Shown here in pieces: positions 25,923 through 34,738 of a stretch of 64,000 nucleotides of DNA. The first letter of the stretch is position 1. Each line of letters starts with the position of its first letter. The position numbers and the translations under genes are program-made. The DNA is from Methylotenera sp. Lineage in GTDB: Bacteria; Pseudomonadota; Gammaproteobacteria; Burkholderiales; Methylophilaceae. The notes under the pieces were generated by a model that was not told the DNA's origin, made no database searches, and was given only the letters and a program-made list of their open reading frames with translations. Location of the stretch: contig NZ_JABFRA010000100.1 in the NCBI RefSeq assembly GCF_013141425.1, positions 18,239 through 82,238 of the forward strand, in the 5' to 3' direction.

Positions 25923-27026
25923 ATGAGAAAACTCCTTAAACTTGCATTCATTGCTCTACTTTCAACCCTATTAATCGCATGTGGCACTAAGGATACTACG
26001 AAAGAAAAATCAAAAGCTGACAAAAATGGCCCAAAACCGACACTCGTTACTGTTACGCAGGTGAAAAACCAGGCCATAGAGATTACCGAAGAAGCTGTTG
26101 GCTCACTTGAAGGTTTAACCAATCCAACAATATCAGCCGAAGTAGCTGCACGCGTGATAAAAATTCACGTAAATACTGGCCAGACAGTAAGACAAGGGCA
26201 ATTAATCGCCACCTTGGATGCGGCGGATTTTGGTTTGCAGCGGAATGAAGCACAGGCGGAAGTTGCTCGCATTGAGGCGCAACTTGCTAATCAAGCCAAA
26301 ACCGTTATACGCAATCAAGCACTGGTAAGTAAAAAATTCATCTCTCAAAACGCCGTCGATAATGACATTGCGCAAGAAAACGTATTAAAAGAACAGCTTG
26401 CAGGTGCCAAAGCACGCATCAGCAGTATTGACCATGGCAGCAGTAAAACCAAAATCTATTCCCCTGTCAGCGGCAATATTGAAAAAAAGTTAGTTGATGA
26501 CGGCGAATATTTACGCGTTGGCGACCCGATTGTACTGATTGTATCAACTCAAAATTTACGCGCGCATTTGCCTTTCCCAGAACATATTGGCGCACAACTC
26601 AAAGCAGGCTTAAAAGTACGCCTTAGCTCGCCGATTAGCGACAAAACTGTAGAGGCCGTCATCCATGAATTAAAACCCATGATAGTTGAAGGTAGTCGCT
26701 CGGTAGATGTGATTGCCGATATTGCAGATGCACCAGGCTGGCAACCAGGTGCCAGCGTTACGGGTAAGGTGATCTTGGGTGAACGCGCCGAAGCTAAAAT
26801 GGTGCCCGAGCAGAGCGTTGTACTTCGTCCTGCGGGTGAAGTAGTGTACATAGTTCGCAACAATACTGCTTATCAAGCGATTGTCACTACAGGTGAGCGT
26901 CAAAATGGCCTAGTGGAATTACGATCAGGTATTAATATAAATGACACGATTGTGGTCGATGGTGCAGGATTTCTAACCGATAAAGCACCGGTTAAAATTA
27001 GCAACAGCAACACTGATAAAAAGTAG
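25923..27026 (+). CDS. RND efflux periplasmic adaptor (membrane fusion lipoprotein)
   Basis: A 367-residue membrane fusion protein. A signal peptide with lipobox LLIAC puts the lipidated Cys at residue 20. A lipoyl/barrel-sandwich half-motif (SAEVAARVIKIHVNTGQTV) precedes a hairpin coiled coil (about 100-165), then the second half-motif (IYSPVSGNIEKKLVDDGEYL) and the beta-barrel. It links an RND pump to an outer-membrane channel. The pump gene follows after 11 bp. No TolC-type gene is in the pair, so an outer-membrane channel encoded elsewhere is presumed. Confidence 0.93.
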   Translation: MRKLLKLAFIALLSTLLIACGTKDTTKEKSKADKNGPKPTLVTVTQVKNQAIEITEEAVGSLEGLTNPTISAEVAARVIKIHVNTGQTVRQGQLIATLDAADFGLQRNEAQAEVARIEAQLANQAKTVIRNQALVSKKFISQNAVDNDIAQENVLKEQLAGAKARISSIDHGSSKTKIYSPVSGNIEKKLVDDGEYLRVGDPIVLIVSTQNLRAHLPFPEHIGAQLKAGLKVRLSSPISDKTVEAVIHELKPMIVEGSRSVDVIADIADAPGWQPGASVTGKVILGERAEAKMVPEQSVVLRPAGEVVYIVRNNTAYQAIVTTGERQNGLVELRSGININDTIVVDGAGFLTDKAPVKISNSNTDKK

Positions 27027-27037
27027 TACGACAAACC

Positions 27038-30000
27038 ATGACGCTTCCTGAATTTTCCATTAAACGCCACGTACTCGCGTGGATGCTATCTGCGGTCATT
27101 GTGCTATTTGGCGTAATTGCCTATCAAAAAATTGGCGTTGATCGTATTCCCACCGTAGATTTTCCTGTCATTACCATCACCACCACTTTACGAGGGGCAA
27201 ACCCCGATGTAATTGACACGAGCGTTACCAGCATTATCGAAACGGCAATCAACACCACCCCTGGCATTGAGCACATCCAATCATCATCTTCGCCAGGCGC
27301 ATCTAATATTAGCGTCACTTTCACACTCGATAAAAATATCGATGTGGCGTTTAATGAGGTGCAATCTAAAGTTAGTCAGGTCATGCGACGTCTGCCTACA
27401 GGCACTGATGCCCCTTCGATTCGTAAAGTAGATGCTGCCAGCATTCCAGTGATTTGGCTGGCGCTAAGTGGCGACAGAACGATATTGCAACTCAATGAAT
27501 ACGCCAATAATGTACTGAAAAAGAAGTTTGAAACGATTAACGGCATTGGTGAAGTGATGATAGGTGGCCGGCAAGAACCAACCATTCGTGCCAATGTTTT
27601 ACCAGAACGCATGGCGGCTTATAAAATCACCGCCACGGATTTAGCCAATGCCTTTAATCGTGAACATATTCAAATGCCAGGTGGATTTTTGGTAAGTGAG
27701 CAATCTGAGAACCTGCTTAAATTAGACCTTGAATTTCATAACTTAAAAGATTTAGCCAATTTAGTGATTGCTGTCCGAGATGGCGCACCTGTCCGCCTTA
27801 AAGACATTGCAATTGTTGAAAGTGGCATGGCAGACAAACGCCAAGTGGCGCGTTTTAACGGCAAGCCTTCGGTGGGCTTAGGGATGGTAAAAATTGCCAA
27901 TGCCAATACCGTAGAAATTATTAAAGAAGTAGAACGCCGATTAAATGAAGATGTACGACCAAACCTGCCGCCTGGTTTAAGCCTTGAAGTTTCTACCAAT
28001 GATTCAATCTTTATCAACCAAATGGTTGCCTCGCTAAAAGAACACTTAGTCGAAGGCACATTGTTTGCCGCGCTCATTGTGCTAATTTTTATGCGCTCTT
28101 TTAGCTCTACATTGATGATTTGTTTAGAGATTCCTGTTTCATTATTCGGCGCCATTGCCGTGATGTATTTTGCTGGTTACACCTTCAACAGCATGACCAT
28201 GCTGGCATTACTGCTGCTCATCGGCGTGGTGGTGGATGATGCCATTGTGGTGCGAGAGAGCATTCTAAGGCACATGGAGGGCGACATTGGAGCGGGCTTA
28301 AGTGCAACAGATAGGCAAAATCCACGGGCAGTGGCTAAATTTCGCACCTTATCCACCATTAACGGCAGTAACGAAGTGGTGTTCGCGGTGCTCGCTTCCT
28401 CTGCCTCACTGGTGAGTATTTTTGCGCCCGTCATTTTTATGGACGGCATGATTGGCAAGTTTTTTAAATCCTTTGCAGTGGTGGTTACTTTTGGCGTATT
28501 GGTCTCACTGTTTGTGTCGCTTACACTCACGCCCATGCTCTGCTCGCGCTACCTAAAAGTAACGCACAATGAAAATGCCATTTATCGCGCCTTTGGTCGA
28601 TTTTTATATGGTATGGATAATATTTATCGAAAACTATTAGGTGCGATACTGCATCACCGCGGTTTCGTTTTGCTGGCTACACTAATCTTTGTCGCAGTCA
28701 CTGGCTATTTTTCGCTTAAATATGTTGAGAAGGACTTTGTACCTGAAACAGACGAAAGCAATTTTAGAATCAACTTTAAAACACCTCTAGGCTCTAATAT
28801 TAACTACACCGATTCACGCCTAAAATTAATAGAAGCTGAACTTGGCAAGCATCCAAATGAAATTGAAAGCTATTTTGCCCTTATTGGCTCAGGCGCAAGT
28901 GGGCAGGTAAATCAGGGGAGTGTACAAGTACGGCTTAAACCAAAAGAAGCCCGCAGCATTAGTCAAAAAGAACTCATCAAGACGTTAAAAGTTGAACTCG
29001 ATAAAATTCCTGGAGTAAGTGCATCTCCAGCGCCAGTTAGCATGGTGCGTGGTCAACGATCCGAAAAACTACAATTTAATCTCACCGGGAATAGCTTGCA
29101 AGAAATTGCGCGTTATGCCCAAGCCATTCAAAAATCGTTGAGTGAAAATCCCAACATGGGGAAGGTGGACATTGATGTTCAACTTGATTTACCACAATTC
29201 AACATGAGTATCGACCGCGTACGTGCCGCCAACTTTGGTTTAAGCGCCACTGAAATTGCTAATGCAGTTTCACTGTATGTGGGTGGTATTAACATAGGCA
29301 AATATAATCAAGAAAATGGCGATGGCCAGCGTTATGACATGCGCTTACGGGCGGCAGAAGGTACGCTAACGAATATTGATGATTTAAAGAAAATCTATCT
29401 TAGAAACACGCAGGGTGAACTGATTCGCCTTGATGCTGTGGCTCAATTTAAGCAAGAATTAGGCGCTGCAGTTATCGGCAAATACGACTTGCAGTACGCC
29501 GCAAACTTTTATGCCAGCCCCAGCATGCCCCTAGGTGACGCTGTAACATTGGTCAACGAAACGACAGCAAAAATATTACCGCCAGATTACGTCATTAAAA
29601 TGACGGGGCAGGCCGAAGAGTTTGGCAAAACCATGAAAAATGTAAAATTTGTTCTCATTCTCGCCTTCACTTTGCTTTACATGGTGCTGGCAAGCCAATT
29701 CAACTCATTTATACAGCCAATATTAATCATGCTTGCCCAGCCACTGGCCATTATCGGTGGCCTGATTGCATTGTGGGTATCGGGCAACAGCTTGAATATG
29801 TACTCGATGATAGGCTTGATATTACTCATCGGCCTAGTGGCCAAAAACTCCATCTTGCTGGTCGATTTAACCAATCAACTGGTAGAAAAAGGCGCCAACA
29901 TCAATGATGCCCTAAAAGAAGCCTGTCCTATCCGCCTAAGGCCAGTGTTGATGACTTCGTTTACCATTATCCTAGCCTTACTCCCTGCCGCAATTGGCTT

Positions 30001-30145
30001 AGGTGCTGGTAGCGAAACCAACAAGCCACTGGCCGTTGCAATCATTGGTGGCATGATTTCTTCCACCCTGCTGACCTTGGTTGTAGTGCCCGCAGCTTAT
30101 TCACTGGTGATGGGCAGAGTACTGCGTTTAGGTAAACATTCTTAA
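27038..30145 (+). CDS. RND family multidrug efflux permease (HAE1-type)
   Basis: A 1035-residue inner-membrane proton-driven pump of the AcrB/MexB superfamily. It has twelve helices and two large periplasmic loops. The proton-relay residues are visible: the Asp pair in LIGVVVDDAIVV (helix 4) and the Lys in LVAKNSILLVD (helix 10). It begins with LPEFSIKRHVLAWMLS, typical of the MdtB/VexF-like branch rather than AcrB itself. Substrates cannot be told from sequence. It is co-transcribed with the upstream adaptor. Confidence 0.94.
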   Translation: MTLPEFSIKRHVLAWMLSAVIVLFGVIAYQKIGVDRIPTVDFPVITITTTLRGANPDVIDTSVTSIIETAINTTPGIEHIQSSSSPGASNISVTFTLDKNIDVAFNEVQSKVSQVMRRLPTGTDAPSIRKVDAASIPVIWLALSGDRTILQLNEYANNVLKKKFETINGIGEVMIGGRQEPTIRANVLPERMAAYKITATDLANAFNREHIQMPGGFLVSEQSENLLKLDLEFHNLKDLANLVIAVRDGAPVRLKDIAIVESGMADKRQVARFNGKPSVGLGMVKIANANTVEIIKEVERRLNEDVRPNLPPGLSLEVSTNDSIFINQMVASLKEHLVEGTLFAALIVLIFMRSFSSTLMICLEIPVSLFGAIAVMYFAGYTFNSMTMLALLLLIGVVVDDAIVVRESILRHMEGDIGAGLSATDRQNPRAVAKFRTLSTINGSNEVVFAVLASSASLVSIFAPVIFMDGMIGKFFKSFAVVVTFGVLVSLFVSLTLTPMLCSRYLKVTHNENAIYRAFGRFLYGMDNIYRKLLGAILHHRGFVLLATLIFVAVTGYFSLKYVEKDFVPETDESNFRINFKTPLGSNINYTDSRLKLIEAELGKHPNEIESYFALIGSGASGQVNQGSVQVRLKPKEARSISQKELIKTLKVELDKIPGVSASPAPVSMVRGQRSEKLQFNLTGNSLQEIARYAQAIQKSLSENPNMGKVDIDVQLDLPQFNMSIDRVRAANFGLSATEIANAVSLYVGGINIGKYNQENGDGQRYDMRLRAAEGTLTNIDDLKKIYLRNTQGELIRLDAVAQFKQELGAAVIGKYDLQYAANFYASPSMPLGDAVTLVNETTAKILPPDYVIKMTGQAEEFGKTMKNVKFVLILAFTLLYMVLASQFNSFIQPILIMLAQPLAIIGGLIALWVSGNSLNMYSMIGLILLIGLVAKNSILLVDLTNQLVEKGANINDALKEACPIRLRPVLMTSFTIILALLPAAIGLGAGSETNKPLAVAIIGGMISSTLLTLVVVPAAYSLVMGRVLRLGKHS

Positions 30146-30215
30146 TCTTTTGTACAAAAATATATTGCTCCAACTAGACATGCGCATTTAGACGCGTGCA
30201 TTGCACCTAACAGGT

Positions 30216-30755
30216 TTAGCACTTGATTATCTTTTCGAGGGTTTCAAGCCGAAGCCCTTCGCGCTTAGGCTGCCACACGCTTGGGTTGACTGGAAAATCA
30301 ATTAGAACGCCAGTGCGCTGATAGCCGCGTCGCTCATAAAACGCGATTAACTCATAGCGAATAGTAATAACATGCATCTGCAGTTTTTCAGCATCCCAAA
30401 CTTGTTGCGCCAATTTTTCAGCGGTATTCAACAACTTTTTACCCAAACCTTTACCCTGCAAAATGGGATTCACCACAAACATGCCGAGGTGAACGGCCCC
30501 CAACGCTTTCTCAAGACAGATTGCCCCCAGCAAGTCATTTCCATCTAAGCAGATCAATATCATTGAATTTTCAGACTCAATTAAAAGCTGCACATCCTTA
30601 GCGCTAGTGCGCAAGCCCTCTAAGATATCGGCTTCGGTCGTCCATCCAGCGCGGCTAGATTCGCCACGATAGGCTGAATTGATAAGCATGGTGATTGCTG
30701 GCGCATCAGTAGATTCAGCCTTGCGAAAATGGAGATGTTGATTCAAAGCGTTCAT
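30216..30755 (-). CDS. GNAT family N-acetyltransferase
   Basis: A 179-residue single-domain GNAT enzyme. The acetyl-CoA pyrophosphate loop is seen as NPILQGKGLGKKLLN (Q/R-x-x-G-x-G/A pattern), after a strand ending HLGMFVV; the C-terminal FYERRGYQRTG is also typical. The acyl acceptor is unknown. It stands alone, convergent with the RND operon, with no visible partner. Confidence 0.88.
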   Translation of the reverse strand: MNALNQHLHFRKAESTDAPAITMLINSAYRGESSRAGWTTEADILEGLRTSAKDVQLLIESENSMILICLDGNDLLGAICLEKALGAVHLGMFVVNPILQGKGLGKKLLNTAEKLAQQVWDAEKLQMHVITIRYELIAFYERRGYQRTGVLIDFPVNPSVWQPKREGLRLETLEKIIKC

Positions 30756-30850
30756 TTAATAATAAAAATCAGTTAGTTAAGTTGCCTAAGCGCAGGTTAC
30801 AACATTTTACTTTGCTGTTCAATATTCTAAATGCTACTATTCTGGGACGG

Positions 30851-30871
30851 TATTACAATTAATTTGTAATA
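30851..30871. promoter_or_regulatory. 8-bp dyad (TATTACAA/TTGTAATA) upstream of the DUF898 gene
   Basis: A perfect 8-bp inverted repeat with a 5-base spacer lies 72 bases before the ATG at 30943, in the 187-bp gap between divergent genes. It has the geometry of a dimeric regulator site, but no regulator is suggested by the window. Confidence 0.4.
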
Positions 30872-30942
30872 TCACTTTAATTATGAGGGGACTCCTAGCC
30901 TTTTATATTTACAAATAAACTCAATAAAAAAAGGGAGTCACA

Positions 30943-32331
30943 ATGTCAAACAGTCAAACCCCCGTTGAATTTACGGGTAAAGCTGGCGAATACTTTGGTA
31001 TTTGGATTGTAAATCTACTATTGTCTATCGTCACACTAGGCATCTATTCTGCATGGGCAAAAGTTCGCCGCAAAAAATACTTTTATAATAATACCTTAGT
31101 CGATGGTGTTGGCTTTGATTACCACGCCAATCCTGTTTCCATACTAAAAGGCCGCATCATCGCTTTTGTGTTATTTGTTTTATATCAAGGTCTAGCCGCT
31201 TTTAGCCCTGTCGCCGCGATAGTATTGTTAATCGCTTTTTTTGTTGCTTTGCCTTGGATTGTCGTACGCAGTATGACGTTTAACGCACGCAACTCTAGCC
31301 ATCGTGGCTTACGTTTTGACTTTGACGGAAAATATGGCCAAGCCGCCTTGGTATTTGTTGGTTACACCTTGTTATCCCTTGTCACATTGGGCTTGGCTAT
31401 TCCATTTGCAGCTCAACGTACGCATAAATTTGTGGTGGATAATCACAAATTTGGCACCAGCCATTTCAATCTAGAAGCCTTAGTTAAAAGCTTCTACAAG
31501 ATTTACCTCGTTATTTTTCTAATTCCACTGATAGGTATTCTTGCCGCTGTAGCGATTCCTGCCTATCAGCAATATAAAATTAAAGCGACGAATTTAAGTG
31601 AAGCTCAATATGTTCAGCCAGTTTCTTCAAGCCTGACTAACAGCATCAATGCTGGTGGATTTATCAAGGTTACGGCTGAAGATACGACCAATAATGCGCC
31701 TGAAAACTTGGCCACAGAAGCTGAAAATACTGTACTTGAAGCGCAAAATATTCAGGACAGTATTTCAGAAGAAGAAATGCTAAAAAACTTAACGCCTGAA
31801 GAGCGCGCCGAATATGACAAGTTAATAAAGTCTGCCGAATCTCAACAAGCCATTGAGGGTGGAGCTGACATTTATAGCGCTGAAACTGAGGTAGCACCTG
31901 AGAAGAAAGATCCTCTTGCAAGAGTTATTGAACATTTAATATCAACGAAAGGAATTGCAGCGGCAATTATTGGTGGAATACTAGCATTGTTAGTCTACCT
32001 TGCCATCATCTTTTCATTCGCAGCGTATTTTAAATCACGCATCCAAAACTTGGTTTGGAACAACACAACGCTTGATCAGGTAAGATTTTTCAGCGATCAA
32101 CGTATGCGCGATTTATTATTGCTTTACATCACCAATACCTTAGTGCTAATTCTCACCATTGGTTTAGCAACCCCATGGGCGCAAATCCGCATGGCGCGCT
32201 ATCGCGCAGAACATTTAGCGCTTTCGGGCGAAACCGATTGGGATAAATTTGTCGGCGACAAAAAAGCCGCAACACGTGCGACTGGTGAAGAGATTGCCGA
32301 AATGTTTGATGTGGATATTTCGTTCGGCTAA
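30943..32331 (+). CDS. DUF898 (YjgN-like) membrane protein with a pilin-like insert
   Basis: A 462-residue membrane protein with two DUF898 halves. The first (about 1-185) has FTGKAGEYFGIWIVNLLLS, LGIYSAWAKVRRKKYF and LGLAIPFAAQRTHKF; the second (about 325-450) has FKSRIQNLVWNNTTLD and ATPWAQIRMARYR. Between them is a segment unlike ordinary DUF898: IGILAAVAIPAYQQYKIKA (197-215), which closely resembles the N-terminal helix of type IV pilins but without a prepilin cleavage site, then a long acidic linker (about 240-320). A strong ribosome-binding site (GGGAG) precedes the ATG. An M48 peptidase gene follows after 14 bp, a pairing seen for this family elsewhere. Function unknown. Confidence 0.82.
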   Translation: MSNSQTPVEFTGKAGEYFGIWIVNLLLSIVTLGIYSAWAKVRRKKYFYNNTLVDGVGFDYHANPVSILKGRIIAFVLFVLYQGLAAFSPVAAIVLLIAFFVALPWIVVRSMTFNARNSSHRGLRFDFDGKYGQAALVFVGYTLLSLVTLGLAIPFAAQRTHKFVVDNHKFGTSHFNLEALVKSFYKIYLVIFLIPLIGILAAVAIPAYQQYKIKATNLSEAQYVQPVSSSLTNSINAGGFIKVTAEDTTNNAPENLATEAENTVLEAQNIQDSISEEEMLKNLTPEERAEYDKLIKSAESQQAIEGGADIYSAETEVAPEKKDPLARVIEHLISTKGIAAAIIGGILALLVYLAIIFSFAAYFKSRIQNLVWNNTTLDQVRFFSDQRMRDLLLLYITNTLVLILTIGLATPWAQIRMARYRAEHLALSGETDWDKFVGDKKAATRATGEEIAEMFDVDISFG

Positions 32332-32345
32332 TTTGTAATATTTCC

Positions 32346-33398
32346 ATGCAATTTGAAGCAGACTTTTACAATGGCATCAGCCCCCGCGCCAAGCGGGTGT
32401 TGGTGTACATTGAAGAAAATCATTTTCTGTTTTCATTCTCAAGCCCAAACGATGAAGGTAGCATTTCCAACCAAACGCTTAAATTCTTAATCGACGATTG
32501 CCATGTACAGGCCAGACTCGGCAGTGGTAAGCGACTGATCGACTTGCCCGATGGCGGACGCTTAGAAACTGATTTTAAAGATTTAGAAAATTGCTTACCT
32601 GAAAAACCAGCCCATACTTTCTGGCAATTTGTGCATTTTGCTGAAACACATAAATCCGTCATTTTTATCGCATTTATTGGTATTGCGCTCGCCAGCTGGC
32701 TGCTGTTGCAATACGGCGTACCTACCATTGCCAAATACGCGGCACTAGCGACCCCTGCCAGTGTTGAGCAATATCTCGGCAAACAAACCCTAGACACATT
32801 AGATCACGAAAAAATTGGCTATTTTGAGGCCAGTGAACTACCAATATCCAAACAAAAAGAAGTGCAAGCCGCCCTAGAAGCCATGTGTACTAAAACGAGC
32901 AGCTGCCCAAGCTATCAATTGAATTTCAGAAAGAGCCCTAAAATAGGTGCTAACGCCTTTGCTTTGCCAGGTGGCTATATGGTCATTACCGATGAACTGA
33001 TTACGTTGGCAAAAAATAATCATGAAATTGTCGCTGTTTTGGCGCATGAACTCGGCCACGTTAAAGGACGTCATGCCCTACGGCAAACCTTACAAGGTAC
33101 AGTTTCTGGGCTCATTATAATTGCCATCACAGGAGATGTGAGTAGCGTCGCCTCTGGGTTGCCAGCCTTAATGATGAACATGAGCTACACACGAGAATTA
33201 GAAACTGAAGCAGACAACTATTCATTACAGTCATTGAATGCTGCTTGCATCCCGGCTAAATCATTTGCCACACTGTTAATGCGGCTTGAAAAAAGTCATA
33301 ATGGCGAGGGTTCATCTATCCCTGAAATGCTATCATCACATCCAGATACCAAGGCTAGAATCGTGCCGTTTTTAAAAGACCCTAGTCACTGCACATAA
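32346..33398 (+). CDS. M48 family membrane metallopeptidase
   Basis: A 350-residue peptidase. A cytoplasmic N-terminal part of about 100 residues precedes one membrane helix (about 105-125), then a zinc-peptidase domain with AHELGH (HExxH at 234-238) and a downstream Glu in ETEADNYSL as third ligand. A short Cys-containing segment (about 181-187) may form a disulfide in the periplasm. It is co-transcribed with the DUF898 gene, and the two may form a quality-control pair at the inner membrane; this is inference from gene order only. Confidence 0.88.
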   Translation: MQFEADFYNGISPRAKRVLVYIEENHFLFSFSSPNDEGSISNQTLKFLIDDCHVQARLGSGKRLIDLPDGGRLETDFKDLENCLPEKPAHTFWQFVHFAETHKSVIFIAFIGIALASWLLLQYGVPTIAKYAALATPASVEQYLGKQTLDTLDHEKIGYFEASELPISKQKEVQAALEAMCTKTSSCPSYQLNFRKSPKIGANAFALPGGYMVITDELITLAKNNHEIVAVLAHELGHVKGRHALRQTLQGTVSGLIIIAITGDVSSVASGLPALMMNMSYTRELETEADNYSLQSLNAACIPAKSFATLLMRLEKSHNGEGSSIPEMLSSHPDTKARIVPFLKDPSHCT

Positions 33399-33419
33399 AG
33401 CAGTTGGTTTCATTAATAA

Positions 33420-33746
33420 CTACTTCAACAGCTTGGCTAGCGAAGTCAGTACATTTAGTGCAGATGAAATTAGACTGAGTTTTTCAGTAGCTTTTTTGAG
33501 TCCGGTCAAGTCGTCTTGTAATTTTTTAGTTTCAATCGCCAGATTCTCCAGCTTCTTTTTCGCTTGCTCGGTTAGCGTGCTGAAGGCCTTGTTCTCCATA
33601 CGAATAACTGCGAGATAAGCCACACTTAAAGCTTCTTGATGGCTAACGCGGTGTGCTGAGGTTAAGGAGCCAACATCTATCACATAAAGTGAGATGAATA
33701 CATCTTCAACTTGTTTACGCATCACTTCATAGTCCTTACTATTCAT
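33420..33746 (-). CDS. Small helical hypothetical protein
   Basis: A 108-residue, helix-rich, probably cytoplasmic protein (MNSKDYEVMRKQVEDVF...) with a Lys/Leu-rich heptad-like stretch (about 55-95). The start at 33746 is chosen because a perfect GGAGG lies 5 bases before that ATG; an upstream in-frame start (33782) lacks such a site. I recognise no family. It is 59 bp after the lipoprotein gene on the same strand, and the two may form a unit. Confidence 0.65.
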   Translation of the reverse strand: MNSKDYEVMRKQVEDVFISLYVIDVGSLTSAHRVSHQEALSVAYLAVIRMENKAFSTLTEQAKKKLENLAIETKKLQDDLTGLKKATEKLSLISSALNVLTSLAKLLK

Positions 33747-33805
33747 TTCAACCTCCTTGCCAGAATTTACTAACAGTGACACCTATAGTAGTTTAGTCAT
33801 AAAAG

Positions 33806-34657
33806 TTATTTGGATTGAAGTAAAAGTGTTATCGCATCGATACCAGCTTTAACGTTATCCAGCGATGCTCGCAACTCTGTCACTGAATATTGTCCGCGAA
33901 GAATATTAACCCACAGCTTCTGCATTTCTTGAGAAGATTGCTTAGCTTCCACTAGTAGGGCCTCAATTTTTGGCCCACGGATATCTTCCTTCCATGCATT
34001 TTTCCACTCTGAACCTAAACTTGCATTTTCTATAAAAGGCTTATAGACCGCTAGTTTTCTTTTCTTCAATCGCTCGGCTTTTTCTCGAAGGTTCAACCAC
34101 CTTATTTGCTCATCCAGCATTTGTTCACTTAAGGCAAGCGCTTGAGCTACAGTAGTTGAATCTCGAATAAGCGCCTTTTCAACAGCCTTTGCATGGACCT
34201 GTTTTGCCACATAGCCCGCCAGACCTGTTAGTGCCACTTTGCGTTCATCGGAGAGCTTAAGGTTTACTGGCTCAACCTTTAACGAATCTGCAATTTTAGC
34301 CAGTGCATTGACCGTGGCCTCACTTTGATCACCATTGCTTAGTGCTTGCAGTTCTGAAAAGTAGCTAGCTATTCCGTCTATATAATCATGTGCATCCCCA
34401 ACGTAATGCACGCGTATTTTCAGCTCATCTGAATAATCATTGAGCGTCTGCTCGGTTCTTGGTAGTGCAGGGAGAATATCAGCCGTAAAGTCAATTGAAA
34501 TATCCAAGGCAATATCGTTCACTTTTTTAATATTTTGAACGTAGTCTCTGCCAGCATTTGCAACAGTTAAGGTTCTATCAGCGGCTACGTTAGCGCAACC
34601 TGATAAGAAAGAGCAAGTGATTACAGCAACTAGTATTAAGTTTCTAGGCACAGTCAA
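33806..34657 (-). CDS. Hypothetical lipoprotein
   Basis: A 283-residue protein with a lipoprotein signal peptide; lipobox LSGC puts the lipidated Cys at residue 21. The mature part is almost wholly helical, with charged segments such as NLREKAERLKKRKLAVYK (about 198-215), and no obvious catalytic motif. Asp is not seen immediately after the Cys (CANVA), so outer-membrane sorting is likely by the Lol +2 rule. Function unknown. Confidence 0.72.
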   Translation of the reverse strand: MTVPRNLILVAVITCSFLSGCANVAADRTLTVANAGRDYVQNIKKVNDIALDISIDFTADILPALPRTEQTLNDYSDELKIRVHYVGDAHDYIDGIASYFSELQALSNGDQSEATVNALAKIADSLKVEPVNLKLSDERKVALTGLAGYVAKQVHAKAVEKALIRDSTTVAQALALSEQMLDEQIRWLNLREKAERLKKRKLAVYKPFIENASLGSEWKNAWKEDIRGPKIEALLVEAKQSSQEMQKLWVNILRGQYSVTELRASLDNVKAGIDAITLLLQSK

Positions 34658-34738
34658 TCTCCAAAATAATTAAAACTTGTTACCTCAGTCATATTAGCTA
34701 ACTTTTTCAAGACACTTGCTCTAGAAACTTATTGGCGA

